Shown in pieces: positions 42,251 through 51,381 of a DNA stretch of 51,392 nucleotides. The notes below the pieces were generated by a model. It was given only the letters and a program-made list of their open reading frames with translations. It was not told where the DNA came from and made no database searches. This stretch comes from Pyrinomonadaceae bacterium (GTDB taxonomy: Bacteria; Acidobacteriota; Blastocatellia; Pyrinomonadales; Pyrinomonadaceae): contig JAIBCC010000037.1 of the NCBI GenBank assembly GCA_019694395.1, forward strand, positions 1-51,392, in the 5' to 3' direction. Within the stretch, counting starts at the first letter, position 1. The number at the start of each line of letters is the position of its first letter. Position numbers and translations under genes: made by a program.

Positions 42251-44404
42251 TTAACTTCTCGAACAAATTTCGCAGAAAGTTGCGCCTGACTGCGCCGCAG
42301 TGATTAAAACGCTTGCTGCCGGACTGATAAAAGTCGGTCGGGGCGGCGGTCGTCTTGATTGAAGTCGCGGAGTAGTGCCCGGTTGTCCCGTATCGGCTTC
42401 TTTTGGATCGGTCGGCGCGGTCGGACTACTGCCGGAACCTGTTCCAGCCGCACCGCCGCTGTTGAGCATGACCATTGTGCCTTTGATAAAAATGCCGCCG
42501 GAGTTGATGTTAATGAAATTTCCGCCGACTTTCAGGGTTAAATTAGTTCCGGTTTCAAGCGTTAAACTCGTGCCTGATTTAAGATGAATTTCCGTTCCGG
42601 CATCAACGGCAAATTTGGTTCCTGCTTTTTCCTCAAAATCTATTCCGGCGTGAACCGAGATATTACCGTCAACTTTTTCATTATGATCACCGACGACTTT
42701 TAAATGTTTATCTTTTTTGACTTTCTCGAACTGCTCGTTCTCAATTATCAAATGACGGTCGTGCAAAACCATTTCTTTGACATCGTTTTTGACACGAATA
42801 TCCTTATCTTTCTGAGCGTGGATAAAAATTTGCTCTGAGCCTTTTTTGTCCTCAAAACGAAACTCGTTGAATCCTCCGCCGCCATTTGAGGAATTTGATT
42901 TGATGGTTGATTTGGTCTTTTCATCCGGCAAAGTATAAGGCGGCATTGCCTGCGGATTATAAACACAGCCTGTAATGATCGGCTGATCGGGATCGCCTTC
43001 GAGAAAATTAACTACCACTTCCATTCCAATTCGCGGAATGGAGATCGCGCCCCAATTATTTCCTGCCCAGGTTTGGGTTACGCGCAGCCAACAAGAGCTG
43101 CTGGAATCAACCTGTCCGTGTCTGTCCCAGTTAAACTGAACTTTGACGCGCCCGTATTTATCCGTATAGATTTCTTCTCCCGCCGGACCTACCACAAAGG
43201 CAGTCTGCCCGCCCTGAATGATTGGTTTCGGAGTCTTTCGCAGCGGACGAAACGGCGGTTTGCCTGCACCGTGAGCAATACAGTAAAATCCGTTCGCATA
43301 AGGTTTTTCGATGTTCTCATCCGAAATATAACTCGGATTTTGTTCCGCCTCGTGCGTGACTGAGGTAATTACATATCTGGCATTTTGCGAACTTAACGGA
43401 TGATTAAATAATTCAAAGCGATAACCTGCCGTCATTGCACTGCAATCACCGATTCCGTTACAGACAATGACTTGCGCGTCTAAAGCTTCCATTGCATATT
43501 TGACGGCATCCTGTTTATCGGTATTGACCAAATTCAATTCGCTGACCTGCATTGCTCCGGCACTGCTGATCTCATCGTATTTTCTGGCATATCCGCCCGG
43601 AAAATCATAAAGCTCAAGTTTTTGATTATCGCCCAAATTAAAAATGCTGGTTTTTTGGTCATCAAGTTTTCTGGTCGGAAGCTGAAAGTGATGATCCCAC
43701 AAAGTAACTTTGCCGGTTTGAAGCTGTGAACCGACTTGCCAGCCGTGGATTGAGGAAATGAAATCTTCTTCGGCATTGGTCACATCCGTAATGTATGGAA
43801 TTCGATTTTTCTCAGGACAATCCCGGTGTGATTGCGGCGTATTTGCAAAGATCATCGTGTGTTTGCCGTTGGAATGTTCAAAGTAATAATAGATCCCTTC
43901 TTCTTCCATCAGCCGCGAGGCAAAAGCGAAATCGGATTCACGATACTGGACGCAATAATTTCGCCGGTTAGTTACGCCTTGAATTTCATAACGGACATCA
44001 AAACCTTGAAAAATGTCGCGCAGAATATCGGGAACGGAAATATTTTGATAAATACGGCTCTGGAATTTTTGAGTCAAGATCCAAACATAAGGAACGATCG
44101 TGGCGCGGTATTGTGAAAAACGGACATTGCGGCTTCCCTGCGAAAAACGGTTGACGATTCCCGAAAATTCGCGCATTGTTCCGTCTCTTTGCTCGATTTT
44201 AACCGTGACACCTTTTCCGATAATTGCCGCCGGATCAATATAGGTCGGCTGATAACCTATCTCGTCTTCCTCGTGGAGTAAATCAACTTCGATCTGGAAT
44301 AATTCCGAAAGGCTTTCCGTGACTGCAACTTTTTGCAATAGAAGATAATCCTTGCCCAAAGGAGTATAAATTGCTAGTAATCTGTTGTCTTGGGTTGTCG
44401 CCAT
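42251..44404 (-). CDS. vgrG: Type VI secretion spike protein VgrG
   Basis: 717 residues. VgrG trimers form the puncturing tip of the T6SS. Residues 1-380 are the gp27-like part, with YRESDFAFASRLMEEEGIYY (150-172) typical of the family. The gp5 OB-fold spans about 405-485 (KYGRVKVQFNWDRHG, SIPRIGMEVVVNFLEGDPDQ). Residues 500-650 form the beta-helix needle, with regular repeats (LKSGTSLTLETGTNLTLKVG). A Pro/Gly/Arg-rich C-terminal extension (668-717) ends in SGATFCEICSRS and may bind cargo. It is the first gene of a six-gene minus-strand run. No other T6SS core gene is in the window, so it is an orphan island here. Confidence 0.95.
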   Translation of the reverse strand: MATTQDNRLLAIYTPLGKDYLLLQKVAVTESLSELFQIEVDLLHEEDEIGYQPTYIDPAAIIGKGVTVKIEQRDGTMREFSGIVNRFSQGSRNVRFSQYRATIVPYVWILTQKFQSRIYQNISVPDILRDIFQGFDVRYEIQGVTNRRNYCVQYRESDFAFASRLMEEEGIYYYFEHSNGKHTMIFANTPQSHRDCPEKNRIPYITDVTNAEEDFISSIHGWQVGSQLQTGKVTLWDHHFQLPTRKLDDQKTSIFNLGDNQKLELYDFPGGYARKYDEISSAGAMQVSELNLVNTDKQDAVKYAMEALDAQVIVCNGIGDCSAMTAGYRFELFNHPLSSQNARYVITSVTHEAEQNPSYISDENIEKPYANGFYCIAHGAGKPPFRPLRKTPKPIIQGGQTAFVVGPAGEEIYTDKYGRVKVQFNWDRHGQVDSSSSCWLRVTQTWAGNNWGAISIPRIGMEVVVNFLEGDPDQPIITGCVYNPQAMPPYTLPDEKTKSTIKSNSSNGGGGFNEFRFEDKKGSEQIFIHAQKDKDIRVKNDVKEMVLHDRHLIIENEQFEKVKKDKHLKVVGDHNEKVDGNISVHAGIDFEEKAGTKFAVDAGTEIHLKSGTSLTLETGTNLTLKVGGNFININSGGIFIKGTMVMLNSGGAAGTGSGSSPTAPTDPKEADTGQPGTTPRLQSRRPPPRPTFISPAASVLITAAQSGATFCEICSRS

Positions 44405-44482
44405 AATCTGCGTTTAAATACAACTCACCCAATTTGGGGGAAATTTGCTGCTGCAAATGATAATGCTAAAGGAAGAAACTTG

Positions 44483-44596
44483 ATGTTTGAGGTAAAAAAA
44501 CACCCCAAAGTTATCATCGAAGAAAAATCTGATTTCAATTTGGAATTAATCTTAAAACCGACTATTAGTAAAAGTCAAACTTTTTATGAAATTTGA
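44483..44596 (+). CDS. Possible small ORF (37 aa), weak
   Basis: 37 residues with an AAAGGAAG site 7 nt before the ATG, in the spacer between vgrG and polA. Sequence FEVKKHPKVIIEEKSDFNLE is plausible but matches nothing. Coding status doubtful. Confidence 0.2.
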   Translation: MFEVKKHPKVIIEEKSDFNLELILKPTISKSQTFYEI

Positions 44597-44600
44597 CAAC

Positions 44601-44635
44601 TTGTTTCAGACTACCAATTTAACTACAATCTCACT
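44601..44635 (+). promoter_or_regulatory. Promoter giving a probable leaderless polA mRNA
   Basis: TTGTTT at 44601-44606, a 17-nt spacer and TACAAT at 44624-44629 form a good sigma-70-type promoter. The polA ATG is at 44636, 7 nt past the -10 box, so transcription should begin at the start codon. No ribosome site is present. Confidence 0.6.
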
Positions 44636-47353
44636 ATGTCCGAAGAAAAACCGAAACGAGTCTTTTTGATTGATTCAATGGCGCATATTTTTCGCGCTTT
44701 TTTCGCGCCGATGGGAATGCGGCAGGAGCCTCTCCGCAATTCCAAAGGTCAGGTTACGCAGGCAGTTTTCGTCTTTACGAATCTGCTCCGAAAACTTATC
44801 AACGATGAAAAACCCGACTACATCGCCGCTGTTTTTGACACTGCCGCACCGACTTTTCGACACGATAGTTTTGCCGACTACAAAGCCAATCGTGACGAAA
44901 TGCCTGATGATCTAGTTACGCAGCTTCCCTACATCATTCGAGTTTGCGAGGCGTTCAATATTCCAATTCTAAAGATGGACGGTTTTGAAGCTGACGACAT
45001 TATCGGAACGCTGGCGAAAAAATGCGAAGCGCAGAAATTAAAAGCCGTCATTGTTTCCAACGATAAGGATCTATGTCAATTGGTGCGCGATCCGTATATC
45101 GTTTGTATGCGGCAAAATTCGCAAAATCTGAAGCGTAAAGTTCCCGTTCCGCCGATCGAATGGTGCGACGAAGCCTGGGTTGAAAATAAATTCGGTGTTC
45201 CGCCGCATAAAATCATTGATCTGCTCGGTTTAATGGGCGATTCGATCGACAATATTCCCGGTGCGCCCGGAATCGGCGAAAAAGGTGCATTAAAACTCGT
45301 TCTGGAATACGGCTCAACCGAAGGCGCGATGGCAAACGCCGACCAGGTTACGCATAAAACTTACCGCGAAGCTTTAACCAATCATCAGGACATTATCCGT
45401 CAATCGCTCGAACTCGCCACGATTCACTGCGAAGTTCCGGTTGAACTTGATTTGGAATCTTTTAAACATCGTGAACCGAATCGCCAATTGGCTTATGCCC
45501 TTTTCCGTGAGCTTGAATTTAATACTCTGATGAAAGAATTCTCCGACTCTGCGCCGTTATTCGCTGGATTGGATGATTCAACTCCGTTAGTTGAAATTCC
45601 GAAGCGTTACCAAATCGTCAAAAATCGCGCGGAGCTGGACAAATTAATTCGCAAACTTTGGGAAACCGAACATTGGTCGTTCGAGGTTGACGATTCAAAC
45701 TCGGAGACAAAAGCCAGCAGTTTTGATAAAAAAGAACCGCTCGGAATTGCGATTTCAACTGCGGTCGGTGCTTCTTATTACATTGATCTGGCAAACTTTG
45801 AAGGCGGAAAAGATGAGGCGGTCGAACCTTTGCGCGACATTCTTTCCAACGGTTTTTTGCCGAAAGTCGTTTACGATTACAAACGTAATTTGTCCGTGCT
45901 GAGAAAATTGGACATCACGCCCGAAGCGGTTGAGGATGATATTTGTCTGGCGGCTTATTTGATAGATTCGAGCCGCAAAAATGAGATCAACTTTTTGGCG
46001 CAGATCAACCTGAATCTGGACCCTGCCACGGAAATTCCCGAAGGCTGGACGGAAGCTCAATACCGAACCGCTGAACGAGCCGATTTTGCTTTTCAGCTGG
46101 CACCGATGCTCCATCGAAAAATCGAAGAAGATGGCTTGGAAAAAGTCTATTCGGAGATCGAAATTCCGATCAGTGCTCTGCTCTACGACATCGAAATGGC
46201 AGGAATGAAAGTTGATGTTTACGCTCTACGCGGATTTTCCGATTTCATTTCAACCGAACTTGATACTTTGCGCGAGAAGATTTATGGAATTTCCGGGCGC
46301 GAATTTAACATCAATTCACCCAAACAAGTCGGTGAAATTTTACAGGAATTAAACATCGAAACCGGCAAAAAAACTGCGACCGGACAAATCTCGACCAGCA
46401 AAGATATTCTCACGGAACTTGCGCTAACTTATGACATTGCACAATTTATTATTGATTACCGTGAACTGGACAAATTAAAATCAACTTATTCGGATGTTTT
46501 GCCAACCCAAATTGCTTCGGACGGACGGATTCACGGAAAGCTGAATCAAACCGTTGCGGCAACCGGGCGGCTTTCATCTACCGATCCGAATTTACAAAAC
46601 ATTCCGATCCGCACCGAACTCGGACAACAAATCCGTAAATCCTTTGTTCCAACTGCAGGAAATAAACTGATCTCGGCGGATTATTCGCAACTTGAACTGC
46701 GGATTCTGGCACATATCACACACGACGATGTGATGATGGAAGCCTACAAAAACAACGAAGACATTCACTCAAAAACAGCGCAATTGGTTTTCCACGCTAA
46801 AACTGATGCGGAGATAAAAGACAAACGCCGCTTGGCAAAAATCGTTAATTTCGGGATTGCTTATGCCGTTGAAGCCTTTGGACTTTCGCAACGAGTCGGA
46901 ATCTCGCGCACCGAAGCCAAAGAAGTCATCCAAAATTATTACGACACTTACAAAGGCATCAAAAAATTTATGGACGAAACGCCCGAAGTTGCCCGTGAAC
47001 AAGGTTTTGTGACCTCAATTTTCGGCAGACGGCGTTATTTTCCGTCCATTAATGACCGCAATTTCAACGTTCGTTCCCGTGCTGAACGCGAAGCCATTAA
47101 TATGCCGATTCAAGGAAGCGCATCTGACATCGTTAAAATCGCCATGCTCAAAGTTGATACCGCTCTCAAACACGCTGATCTCAAAACTAAAATGATCATG
47201 CAGGTTCATGACGAACTTTTGTTTGAATCGCCGGAAAATGAAGTCGAAAAAGCTACCGGGATCATCAAACAAGCGATGGAATCAGCAGTTACCCTTGATG
47301 TCCCGCTGATTGTCGAAGTTGGCGCAGGCACAAATTGGATGAACACTAAATAG
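44636..47353 (+). CDS. polA: DNA polymerase I
   Basis: 905 residues, normal length. It fills gaps and removes RNA primers. Residues 1-300 are the 5'-3' flap nuclease (SNDKDLCQLV, LMGDSIDNIPGAPGIGEKGA). Residues about 325-520 fold as a 3'-5' exonuclease domain, but the metal ligands are lost: the E. coli Asp355-x-Glu357 site reads FEVD (Glu350, Asp352), Asp424 corresponds to Asn in YKRNLSVL, and the Asp501 place reads Arg in AERAD. The polymerase is intact: motif A DYSQLELRILAH (Asp682), O-helix RRLAKIVNFGIAYAVEAFG, motif C VHDELLFE (Asp859). So it is probably a polymerase without proofreading. Leaderless start predicted. Confidence 0.96.
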   Translation: MSEEKPKRVFLIDSMAHIFRAFFAPMGMRQEPLRNSKGQVTQAVFVFTNLLRKLINDEKPDYIAAVFDTAAPTFRHDSFADYKANRDEMPDDLVTQLPYIIRVCEAFNIPILKMDGFEADDIIGTLAKKCEAQKLKAVIVSNDKDLCQLVRDPYIVCMRQNSQNLKRKVPVPPIEWCDEAWVENKFGVPPHKIIDLLGLMGDSIDNIPGAPGIGEKGALKLVLEYGSTEGAMANADQVTHKTYREALTNHQDIIRQSLELATIHCEVPVELDLESFKHREPNRQLAYALFRELEFNTLMKEFSDSAPLFAGLDDSTPLVEIPKRYQIVKNRAELDKLIRKLWETEHWSFEVDDSNSETKASSFDKKEPLGIAISTAVGASYYIDLANFEGGKDEAVEPLRDILSNGFLPKVVYDYKRNLSVLRKLDITPEAVEDDICLAAYLIDSSRKNEINFLAQINLNLDPATEIPEGWTEAQYRTAERADFAFQLAPMLHRKIEEDGLEKVYSEIEIPISALLYDIEMAGMKVDVYALRGFSDFISTELDTLREKIYGISGREFNINSPKQVGEILQELNIETGKKTATGQISTSKDILTELALTYDIAQFIIDYRELDKLKSTYSDVLPTQIASDGRIHGKLNQTVAATGRLSSTDPNLQNIPIRTELGQQIRKSFVPTAGNKLISADYSQLELRILAHITHDDVMMEAYKNNEDIHSKTAQLVFHAKTDAEIKDKRRLAKIVNFGIAYAVEAFGLSQRVGISRTEAKEVIQNYYDTYKGIKKFMDETPEVAREQGFVTSIFGRRRYFPSINDRNFNVRSRAEREAINMPIQGSASDIVKIAMLKVDTALKHADLKTKMIMQVHDELLFESPENEVEKATGIIKQAMESAVTLDVPLIVEVGAGTNWMNTK

Positions 47354-47357
47354 TGTG

Positions 47358-47803
47358 TAATCTAAATTTGATAATGTTAGAGTTACGCCTTATGTTTTTT
47401 GAAAATTAAATGTAACAAAAAAAATATCCCGATTTAAGCCCGTGTAACGGGTGTTATCATAAAGCCCCGTGCGTGAGCGCGGGGTAGATGCAAATAATCG
47501 AGATAGCCCGTGTAACGGGCGGCAGAAATGGTCAGTTTGGATATTTCTGCCGCTATCTCCGATAGCTCTAAATGTTTGTTATGACTAGACCTAGGGTTCG
47601 CTGCACTTCACCCTAGGCTTTATTCTGTCGCCGATCACATCGGCTCAAAGCGGTTTGTTAGATTTATTTTTCAAAGACCATCAGGCGTGATTCAACTTGA
47701 ATAATTATTTGGTTAAGTTGAATAAACTCAAGGTAATTCACGCCTCAAAGGATAACTCTAACTTTTATTTAAGTTTTTCAATAATCTCAAGTAATTTAGA
47801 TTA
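47358..47803. repeat. Hairpin-rich repeat block flanked by inverted repeats
   Basis: TAATCTAAATT (47358-47368) is repeated inverted at 47793-47803, and GTTAGAGTTA (47376-47385) at 47753-47762. Between them are short hairpins: GCCCGTGTAACGGGT, CCCCGTGCGTGAGCGCGGGG, AGCCCGTGTAACGGGC, GCAGAAA...TTTCTGC (47522-47550), CCTAGGGT...ACCCTAGG (47591-47615), GCCGATCACATCGGC. No gene. It resembles the REP-like blocks seen near transposase-derived repeats in other phyla; no transposase is here. Confidence 0.7.
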
Positions 47804-47840
47804 TAAACTACTAAATAAGCGGAAAGAGAATCCGTTAGAT

Positions 47841-48683
47841 TCACTGATTTTGATATAATCCCGGCGTAGTTCCGGTGAACCGCTTGAATGTTTTGGTAAA
47901 ATGGCTTTGGTCGGTAAAGCCTAATTCGTAGGCTGTCTGGATGATAGATTCGCCTTTGAGCAAAAGCTCTTTGGCGCGATTGATTCGGATCTGTTCCAGA
48001 TAGGCGTAAGGCGAAAGTCCGGTGTGCTTTTTGAAAACCCGGATCAGGTGAAATTGACTCATATAGGCAAAAGCCGAGATTTCCGCCAAGGTAATATTAT
48101 CCAGATAGTTCTCTTCGATGTAGCTTTTGACGCGGCTGACAACTTTCGGCTCAGGCAAAACTTCCTTTGGCTCAATAGTTTTTTCACCTTGGCGTGAAGT
48201 AAGTTGGGCAAAGGTTTCTAAAATAAGGATTTCTTTTTCTAAAAATGAGTTTGAGTTCTCAAGCGTTCGATGAAGCTGCAAAAGTTTTCCCGCAAGCAGT
48301 GGATCATTAACCACGGGTTCTTTGAAGAAAGTTTCTTTTTGCCGCCCTTCGCTTGATTCTGCCAAAGCGCGATTTAGAACCTTTGGATCGGCATAAAAAA
48401 TACTGAAAGCCCAACCCTCGTTATTCAATCCGTTTCCATCGTGGACTTCCCCCGGATTAATGAGAATGATCTGATCTTTCCCGGCTTGATAACGATTTCC
48501 CCGCAGGTTAAAAACTTCAATCCCACGTTCAACCACGCCAATCGCGAAGCCTTCGTGCGTATGCGGAGCAAAGGAATGCGTCACATAATTTGCCTTCAAA
48601 CATTCAAGGTGTCCGAATTCGTTTGAATGCCAGACCTTTGTTTCTTCTTTTTGACTGTATAGCTTCTTATTATTTGCCTGCAT
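47841..48683 (-). CDS. AraC-family transcriptional regulator
   Basis: 280 residues. The N-terminal part (about 15-105) is a cupin-type ligand domain with HTHEGFAIGVVERG and LINPGEVHDG. The C-terminal 100 residues are the double helix-turn-helix of AraC: ITLAEISAFAYMSQFHLIRV, GLSPYAYLEQIRINRAKELL, SIIQTAYELGFTDQSHFTKT, ending TPGLYQNQ. The inducer and targets are unknown. The start has no strong ribosome site. It faces away from the respiratory genes, with 150 nt between, so local control is not indicated. Confidence 0.92.
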   Translation of the reverse strand: MQANNKKLYSQKEETKVWHSNEFGHLECLKANYVTHSFAPHTHEGFAIGVVERGIEVFNLRGNRYQAGKDQIILINPGEVHDGNGLNNEGWAFSIFYADPKVLNRALAESSEGRQKETFFKEPVVNDPLLAGKLLQLHRTLENSNSFLEKEILILETFAQLTSRQGEKTIEPKEVLPEPKVVSRVKSYIEENYLDNITLAEISAFAYMSQFHLIRVFKKHTGLSPYAYLEQIRINRAKELLLKGESIIQTAYELGFTDQSHFTKTFKRFTGTTPGLYQNQ

Positions 48684-48793
48684 ATGTATTTCGTAGAATC
48701 GTTATATAACTATACAGTAATATCACTTTTATAATTTTGCAAGCAGAAATTATTAAATTCGGGAAATTTGTTTGTATTTTAGAAAAAATCGCA

Positions 48794-48824
48794 AAAGCGG
48801 AAGGCTGTTTCAACTCCCGCTTTT
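48794..48824 (-). terminator. Terminator after the cytochrome operon
   Basis: On the minus strand, AGCGGGAG pairs with CTTCCGCT (one mismatch), then TTTGCGATTTTTT follows. It lies just past the stop of the cytochrome gene. Confidence 0.65.
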
Positions 48825-48832
48825 TATTTTTG

Positions 48833-50269
48833 CTATTTATTCAATTGCGCGGTTTGAATTTTTTCCGCCTGTTTCTGATGTCCTGAAACCGTCAGTGTTC
48901 TCAAATACTGCACCAAGGCTTCTATTTCATCATCTTTTCCAACCAACGGCGGCATAAACGCACGATAGGGCGAATCTTCTTTATATTCGTGCAAAGTTTG
49001 CAGAATATTACGGATAGATTTTTCATCGCGGTCTTTCAAAAGTGTTCCCAGCGAACGATAACCGTCGCGTGTATGACATGAAGCGCATTGTCCACGAAAC
49101 ATCATTTCGCCTTTTTGAATGGTTTTAGACTCATCGGATAAACCTCCGATTTTTTGATAGGGAGAGTTTTGAGAATCCTGGCGAAACCACATCGAATGCG
49201 TCAAATAACCTTCCTGGTTGAATTTATCAACTTCGCTTTTACGGATTCCGTTGGAATACATAAATTGCCCGATCACATAAGGTTTACGAAGCATTTCGCG
49301 AGCTTGTTCGGTGGCAGCAGTCGCGGCAAATGCCAGAAACAGAACCGAAGCCGCCCAACCTGTTTTGAAGGTTCGCGGATTACGGTAAGCGACAAAATAA
49401 GCCAGCGCCGCAATCGTAGCCGAAGCCATTACCGAAACCAGAATCGCCCGTGTAACGTGCGTAAATGTTCCCGCACCGATGGTTGAAATTCCGAGGTTCA
49501 TCAATTGACGGCTGGATTCTGGAATCATATAAAGATACCAGGCAAACGCCACCGGCATCAGAACAAAAGACGGGATCAGCCATTTGACCGACCAGCGAAC
49601 TATCGAAGTTTTTAATTTTCCATCGGTAAATCCGTCAATTCGGCTGGTTGTCACCAATGCCCAAACCGCGGCTAAACTAATGGCGACCAAAGTTCTTAAG
49701 ATCAGGCTCGGAAAATAGGTCGGATTAAAGAACGCAGACCAGAAAACACTGGCTTCATTTCCGGTTCCGGCGACATTGAGCCAGGTTTGCCCCGGAGTCA
49801 GCATAAAGGTCAAAATTCCGTTAATGATGACCAAAGTCAGCCACGAAGTCGCGGCGTAAAGATAGCCGATCTTCAAGTGCAGACTTGGCGAAATTTTATT
49901 CCAGGTGTAGTAATAGATCGCGGCGGTTGTCAGCTCAACTAAAAAGAAAACATATTCTATCGCCCAGCCGAAAACGAAATTATGGATCAAAGTGCTGGTT
50001 GCCTCAGGATTTGCCAATCCGATGGAAAACCAAATTGCTACACCTGTCACCGCGCCGAAAACTCCCGTTAAAATGAGAAAGAATTTTGAATGTTTCTGCA
50101 AAATCCTGAGCCAGTCTTCGCGTCCTTCTTTTCTGGCTTTTTGTTCCGCCATTGGCAAATACAAACCTCCGCCGATAGCAAAATGCGAAACCATAATGTG
50201 AAAAATTGCGATACCTCCGATCACCCAGCCGCTGCCGATAATTGGAACGTCCCAAAATGGATAGTTCAT
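48833..50269 (-). CDS. Cytochrome bd-I-like membrane protein with c-type haem
   Basis: 478 residues from the ATG at 50269, which follows the cytochrome b stop by 8 nt behind GGGAGGTG (long spacing, 13 nt); an upstream ATG at 50299 would overlap cytochrome b. About nine membrane spans fill residues 1-330, with the start FWDVPIIGSGWVIGGIAIFH and histidines in spans resembling subunit I of cytochrome bd oxidases. A C-terminal cytochrome c domain (about 385-478) has CASCH (Cys395, Cys398, His399) and an axial Met candidate in AFMPPLVG. Electron transfer from the neighbouring cytochrome b complex through the c-haem is plausible. It may be a quinol-linked cytochrome subunit, not a true oxidase. The exact family is uncertain. 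Confidence 0.75.
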   Translation of the reverse strand: MNYPFWDVPIIGSGWVIGGIAIFHIMVSHFAIGGGLYLPMAEQKARKEGREDWLRILQKHSKFFLILTGVFGAVTGVAIWFSIGLANPEATSTLIHNFVFGWAIEYVFFLVELTTAAIYYYTWNKISPSLHLKIGYLYAATSWLTLVIINGILTFMLTPGQTWLNVAGTGNEASVFWSAFFNPTYFPSLILRTLVAISLAAVWALVTTSRIDGFTDGKLKTSIVRWSVKWLIPSFVLMPVAFAWYLYMIPESSRQLMNLGISTIGAGTFTHVTRAILVSVMASATIAALAYFVAYRNPRTFKTGWAASVLFLAFAATAATEQAREMLRKPYVIGQFMYSNGIRKSEVDKFNQEGYLTHSMWFRQDSQNSPYQKIGGLSDESKTIQKGEMMFRGQCASCHTRDGYRSLGTLLKDRDEKSIRNILQTLHEYKEDSPYRAFMPPLVGKDDEIEALVQYLRTLTVSGHQKQAEKIQTAQLNK

Positions 50270-50277
50270 AACTTTTT

Positions 50278-51381
50278 TTACACCTCCCAATAACCCCAAA
50301 TCGTGGTCAAAATCAATCCGAACAACAATCCAATTCCAATGTAAGTTGCTGTTTTAGCCCGTTTTCCGCGTTTGGAACCGGGGTCAATGAACGGAATGAA
50401 AACTAATAACAGAGCCGCAACCGTAAACAATGCCATCCCTAAAACTTCGCCTGCTGCGCCGGGGAACCAACGACCGAACACCTTCAGAATCTGAAATTGG
50501 CTCATAAAATACCATTCGGGATGGATTCCTTCGGGAGCGGAAGCAAGCGAATCGGCTTGGGTTCCTAACTGCCACGGATAAAGCGAAGCGAGAATTGCCA
50601 GAATATTCAAAGCGATCAGCCACATTCCCAAATCTTTGGCAAAGAAATCCGGGAAGAATTTGATAAAACGGCGTTCATTTTCCGGTTTCGCTTCTTCACT
50701 CGGCGGCAAAGCATTTCCGTGTTTTTGCACCATAAACAGGTGAAATGCCAAAAACGGAATATACATTAACGGCAAAATTACAACGTGGAGAGCAAAAAAT
50801 CTTTGGATGGTCATATCGGAAACTTCCTGCCCGCCGCGCACGATATTTGTAATCAGATCGCCGACCATTGGAATTGAAGCAGGAATTTCCAAACCGACCT
50901 TTGTAGCAAAATACGCCAGATCGTCCATCGGCAACAGATAACCGCTGAAACCGAAAACCATTGTCAGTGCGAGTAGAATTAAACCCGACCACCAGCCGAA
51001 TTCACGCGGTTTGCGGTAGGCTTTCATAAAAAAGACCGAAAACATATGCACGAAAACAGCGAGAACCATCAGATTTGCCGACCACGAATGCGCCGAACGA
51101 ACCAGCCAACCGAATTTTATGTCGTAAGTAATTTGGCGGACGGATTCATACGCATCACTTCCGGCTCGGTAGTAAACCAGTAATAGAATTCCGGTAAATA
51201 TTTGGACAATAAAGAAAAACAGAGAGATTCCGCCCCAGTAATACCAGAATGAATATTTATGATCTGGAACGGTCTTATGTTTAGCGATTTCAACAATTTC
51301 CCTCACGCCGAGCCGGTCATCCACCCATTCGTAAACGGCTTGGGAACGAGTTTTAGACTCTTGAGATAATGATGCTTGCAT
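50278..51381 (-). CDS. Cytochrome b of a bc/b6f-type complex
   Basis: 367 residues with a perfect GGAGGTGAAAG ribosome site at the window edge. It is the membrane cytochrome b that moves electrons from quinol. The four haem ligands are His98, His112, His199 and His214; the second pair has 14 residues between, the spacing of b6f complexes, whereas mitochondrial-type cytochrome b has 13. The Qo-site PEWY is at 288-291, in the same chain, so the b6 and subunit-IV parts are fused as in full-length cytochrome b. About eight spans. A Rieske protein gene is expected beyond the right edge. Confidence 0.92.
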   Translation of the reverse strand: MQASLSQESKTRSQAVYEWVDDRLGVREIVEIAKHKTVPDHKYSFWYYWGGISLFFFIVQIFTGILLLVYYRAGSDAYESVRQITYDIKFGWLVRSAHSWSANLMVLAVFVHMFSVFFMKAYRKPREFGWWSGLILLALTMVFGFSGYLLPMDDLAYFATKVGLEIPASIPMVGDLITNIVRGGQEVSDMTIQRFFALHVVILPLMYIPFLAFHLFMVQKHGNALPPSEEAKPENERRFIKFFPDFFAKDLGMWLIALNILAILASLYPWQLGTQADSLASAPEGIHPEWYFMSQFQILKVFGRWFPGAAGEVLGMALFTVAALLLVFIPFIDPGSKRGKRAKTATYIGIGLLFGLILTTIWGYWEV

